Source of the DNA: Gryganskiella cystojenkinii
Lineage: Eukaryota; Mortierellomycota; Mortierellomycetes; Mortierellales; Mortierellaceae
Direction of reading: 5' to 3'
Length of the DNA stretch: 21,414 nucleotides
Assembly: GCA_015852425.1 (NCBI GenBank)
Contig: JAAAIG010000627.1
Span: forward strand, 1 to 21,414
The translations under genes were made by a program, and so were the position numbers. Within the stretch, counting starts at the first letter, position 1; every line of letters begins with the position of its first letter. The notes below the pieces were generated by a model. The model saw only the letters and a list, made by a program, of their open reading frames with translations, did not search any database and was not told where the DNA came from. Shown in pieces: positions 18,363 through 21,414 of this stretch.

Positions 18363-18863
18363 TAGAAAAAAGATGGAGAGCGCTCTCAGCGTACGCGTGC
18401 ATGGCCACAAACAAATACCGCTCATTTGCGGTGAGGTTGATAACGAGGATGCTGATATCGATCCCAACGGCTTCAGCTGCTAATGTCGTTGCTCTTGTTA
18501 CTCTTGTTGCTCTTGTCGAAAGAAACATGATTCTGTTGTCATTGCTGGTAACCTCGTCATGGCAGTTTCGAGCTTGGTGTTGCTGGTGGTGGTGGTGGTA
18601 CTTTTTTCGGTTGTCTATGTTGTTGCCTGCGGGGTCAGTCCCTCGGGTTTGAACAACGATACAATCCACCTTGGTTGCGATCGATGGTGCCGTAATGCGG
18701 GGTCCGGCAAACCAGGTTCGATCAAGAGTTTCCTGGCAGGAGGCATCTCTCCAATCAGATCGAGAATCCCCGCACAAAGCCCCTCACCAGTTGGCGGCTA
18801 GCCCTTAATCTTGACCACCAAGTCTGTCAGTGCTAAACCACCATCACCGCCGCACCACCGACG
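18363..18863. other. Low-complexity intergenic stretch
   Basis: Contains the 9-bp repeats at 18488-18514 and a GGT run near 18583-18600. Open frames here are built of these repeats and are not supported as genes. Confidence 0.4.
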
Positions 18864-18912
18864 TCTTCCTCTCGTAATACTAACTTTAATTACTATTGCA
18901 ACAACATTTCAT

Positions 18913-18967
<55 letters not shown>

Positions 18968-19105
18968 ATTAGAGGGTGAACAATCCAACGCTTACTGAAT
19001 TCTGCTTCAGTATGTTAAGAAGAGCCGACATCGAAGGATCAAAAAAGCAACGTCGCCATGAACGCTTGGCTGCCGCATGCCAGTTATCCGTTGCGACTTT
19101 GCAGT
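18864..19105 (-). rRNA. Diverged partial 25S (28S) rRNA fragment, 3' domain
   Basis: Read on the minus strand, this carries hallmark nuclear large-subunit rRNA sequence in order: GGATAACTGGC, GCCAAGCGTTCATGGCGAC, CTTCGATGTCGGCTCTTC, GCGTTGGATTGTTCACCC, TAATAGGGAACGTGAGCTGG, GTTTAGACCGTCGTGAGACA, GTTAGTTTTACCCTACTGAT and, last, TACGAGAGGAA of the sarcin-ricin loop. About 240 bp are recognisable. The match stops abruptly on both sides (before the peptidyl-transferase-loop upstream strand and just past the sarcin-ricin loop). Differences from the standard sequence include changes around the SRL (AGTATTACGAGAGG), so it is a nonfunctional relic and not a working rRNA gene. It explains a protein-like frame on + here (FCFSMLRRADIEGS), a known artefact of antisense rDNA. 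Confidence 0.88.
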
Positions 19106-19469
19106 ACATTCCTTTTTCTTTCAGTATTGTCTCCTGGGACCCAGTGTTGCCTATAATCTCTTTGGTTGTGTTGTTATATTTTTTTCACGTCACTTCTTGC
19201 TCTAATTCTTTATTCTTTGAATAAAGCCTCTGGATCAAAAGCACAGGTGGCAGCTCCCGCGCTCAGGACCAAAGGCGTTGATCCGCTTAACTTGAGTCCA
19301 TGACAATACAGTCTCACGGAGCATGGACATGGAATCGACCCCAAAGAAAGGAAAAGCACACGCACATCTACCCAGTGGACTGCGTCGAATCTGTCTCTCA
19401 TTCTGGCGAGCTCTCTATGAGACGTGGTCACTTTCACTGCAAAAGATATGGCAGACATATTACTTTTTG
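19106..19469. other. Intergenic between rRNA relic and hydrolase
   Basis: No gene seen. Immediately right of this stretch, TTTATT at 19470-19475 is AATAAA on the minus strand and fits as the poly(A) signal of the hydrolase gene. Confidence 0.45.
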
Positions 19470-19526
19470 TTTATTTTGAATAGCTTTCTATCTCGAGAGC
19501 AACGCGAAAAACAGACATTCTACTTT

Positions 19527-20926
19527 TCATTTGTTTTTCAAAACACCATCAAACCAGTCGAGAATAACCTGATTCAAATACGCATTCGCACCAACCGCGC
19601 AATGAGCTCCAGCACCGTCGTTCGCCTTGAATTCATGAAGCGTAGCCTTGTCCCCAAGATGCGCCGCGAGGCTCTTGGCCTGGCCAGGGAAATAGATATC
19701 GTTTTCGGCGTCACCGACAAAGACCTTTGCTTTGACCTTGTCCGTCAAACCAGTCAAGTTGTAAGCCTCGGAAAGTTTGTAGTACTCATAAAGACTATGG
19801 GTTTTGAACGACCAGAGTCCTTGCTGCAGAGCCCAGCGCGCGGATGTGGGAATACTCTGGTTGTTAAGGAAATGAGTATTGAGGATGAAGTCGAACTCGT
19901 CCTTCTTGCCACCTTTGTAAAGCTCCATGAGTTCGGGAGTAAGGTTGTCGGTCAGTGTCTTGCCATAGTCGTAGATGCCGTCAATAGCGATAACAGCCGC
20001 GACGCGATGGTCAACAGCGGCCACTCTTGTGGCGAGGTAACCTCCAAGGGAATATCCCAGCAGTGCGATGGATTTGGGATCAACCTGCTTAAGGGTGAGA
20101 GCGTAGTCGATAACTGGGCTTGCTGCCTTTTCCCAGTCGGGGATGAAGCCGAGATCCTGCTCTCTACGGACAGTGGGTTGTCCAGGTCCCTCGTACGTGA
20201 TGATGTTGATGTTCCTCTGCAGCGCTGCTTGGCCAAAGACATGGTACAGCTCTTCTTGGGCGCCGTCATAGCCGTTGCACATGATGATGGTTGGTCGTGG
20301 CTTTGACGAGCCGCTGCTATAGAAGATAGCCGGGACTCTAAAGTTACCGCCCTTGGAATGCAAAGTAACGCGCTTTCCTGGAATGGGCATTAGTGCGAGA
20401 GCTGCGTCAAAGGAAGACGTCTGTTTCACCCAGAGCGAATTGATCTTGGGGTCGGACCAATTGCCATGTAGGAAAAAGTCGGCCGCGCGGTAGTAGGTAG
20501 CAGCCTTGAAGTGGGCATTGCGCGCAGAGATTGGATACTTGGATGAGTCGATGCCTTTTGCGGTCTCACCCATACGAGTGGCGAGCTCATCGAAGGCTTT
20601 GGACCAGCTAGGCATGCTGAGCGGCTCGATCTTGTTTGCAGCGACGAGAACCTCGCCAATGTCAGATCCTTCGTACGGCGCTAGCCCCAAGACGCGGAGA
20701 AGTTCGTAGTGGAAGTCGGCATCGCCGCTAAGTTGGTACATGGGATCCACTGGAGTAGAATCGTTTTTCGCCCGAATGCGCAAGTCAGGCACAACGACGG
20801 CCTAAGATACAGAGACTCAGTTAGCGAAAGAACATTGTGTATCATACCTATCCCGTGTGAAATGTAGTCTCTTACCAAGGAAGCGGTGGCGCAAAGCAGG
20901 AAGAAGAAAGCGTTGGCTGCCTTCAT
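19527..20926 (-). CDS. Secreted alpha/beta hydrolase (FrsA/Ayg1/pseudooxynicotine-hydrolase-like)
   Basis: Exons 20926..20876 and 20801..19527 give 441 residues. The phase-0 intron 20875..20802 (74 nt) has donor GTAAGA and acceptor CTTAG. Exon 1 is almost exactly a signal peptide: MKAANAFFFLLCATASL, continuing AVVVPDLRIRAKN, so export is likely. An N-terminal helical cap (about 30-150) precedes the hydrolase fold. It shows an oxyanion-type NGYDGAQEE (193-201), the nucleophile elbow GYSLGG (Ser268), the acid region VFVGDAENDIYFPG (Asp385 favoured) and GAGAHC with His417. Relatives include esterase FrsA-like proteins, fungal Ayg1 (which shortens a polyketide chain) and 2,6-dihydroxypseudooxynicotine hydrolase, which cleaves C-C bonds. 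The substrate cannot be told from sequence. A cytosolic polyketide role fits badly with the signal peptide. A TTAAAA (minus; + 21036-21041) lies 110 bp upstream. Confidence 0.9.
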
Positions 20927-21414
20927 TTTGTTGGAGAAGAGTTTGAAAGTATGAGTATAAACGGGAGGCGGATGGATTCAAGAGACTGAAGAGAAGTGAG
21001 GTGATGAGTGGTTGTCTTGACGAATAGAGCTCGCCTTTTAAGACATTTCTCTTCCCATCACTGCAGCCGCTCGAGCCGTCCTTTTCGTAGGCTGACAAAG
21101 TGCCCAGTCTCGAGCCATGAATTATTTTTAGGCCAGCGCAGTACGTCACACAGCGGTACTCTTGCGGTATGATGGTTAGACTCAACATCTCTCATGGCGC
21201 AAGGCAAGCTTTTGCCCTATTCAGGTTTGGCATGCGCTTACTGCTATGCGCTCTGGGCGGGCTATCTGCCCTGATTTGGATTGATGTGTTCACCAGCACA
21301 ATTAGAACGGAGGCTGTTCCGAATTCTCTTCTGCACCTGGAAACGGTGCCGGCAAGAATGCAGTGTAGGGCGCAGCGCTAAAATTGTGGGATAGTAATGG
21401 ATGATATAATCGCA
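20927..21414. other. Promoter side of hydrolase and window end
   Basis: Holds the hydrolase leader and a TTAAAA box (minus, 21036-21041). A + open frame at 21169-21381 (MMVRLNISHGARQAF…, one hydrophobic stretch LLLCALGGLSALIWI) has an ATG but no recognisable family. It could be a small gene or chance. Confidence 0.35.

Noticed and set aside
18976..19224. + strand frame reading FCFSMLRRADIEGS
   Set aside because: A known false protein from the antisense strand of 25S rRNA; the DNA is an rRNA relic.
19323..20306. Long + strand open frame (327 codons)
   Set aside because: It is the antisense shadow of the hydrolase exon, which has a signal peptide, a clean intron and catalytic motifs on the minus strand.
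1..21414. CRISPR array, bacterial operon or riboswitch
   Set aside because: The sequence is eukaryotic, with introns and AATAAA signals; no regularly spaced identical repeats were found.

Overview
The window is nuclear DNA from a filamentous fungus, most likely Mortierellomycota (Mortierella, Linnemannia or a relative). This rests on short GT-AG introns, pyrimidine-rich leaders before start codons, F-box proteins with degenerate leucine-rich repeats, tandem CsbD-like stress genes and the style of the membrane-protein families. The lineage is an inference from gene style, not from a database match. There are eight intact or partial protein genes, several relics and no tRNA that I can see.

Layout. 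1-3975: two divergently transcribed genes for related single-pass membrane proteins with no signal peptide (the left one spliced and cut by the window edge, the right one a single exon). 4287-5433: a 22-bp periodic, partly palindromic repeat block followed by a broken hAT transposase C-terminal half. 6033-9387: a cluster of three CsbD-like genes on the + strand, each with a TATA box 75-110 bp before its ATG; the second also has a perfect three-unit heat-shock element. A small unrelated Ser/Thr-rich gene lies between the second and third. 9812-14270: two minus-strand genes in tandem, an F-box protein and upstream of it a six-exon type II membrane protein with an adhesin-like (DUF4097-style) C-terminal domain. 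15810-17830: an F-box pseudogene on the + strand with frameshifts and a stop. 18176-18362: a fragment resembling the C-terminal repeats of such F-box proteins. 18864-19105: a diverged antisense piece of 25S rRNA. 19527-20926: a two-exon secreted alpha/beta hydrolase on the minus strand.

Functional reading. The centre of the window looks like a stress-responsive accessory region: CsbD-like proteins, F-box (ubiquitin ligase) proteins and cell-surface proteins among transposon and rDNA debris. The 9-mer GGTGGCAAA, identical to the yeast proteasome-associated control element (PACE, bound by Rpn4), occurs four times, three of them close upstream of F-box or surface-protein genes. That is the most interesting regulatory lead. 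I found no evidence for a wholly new multi-gene system.
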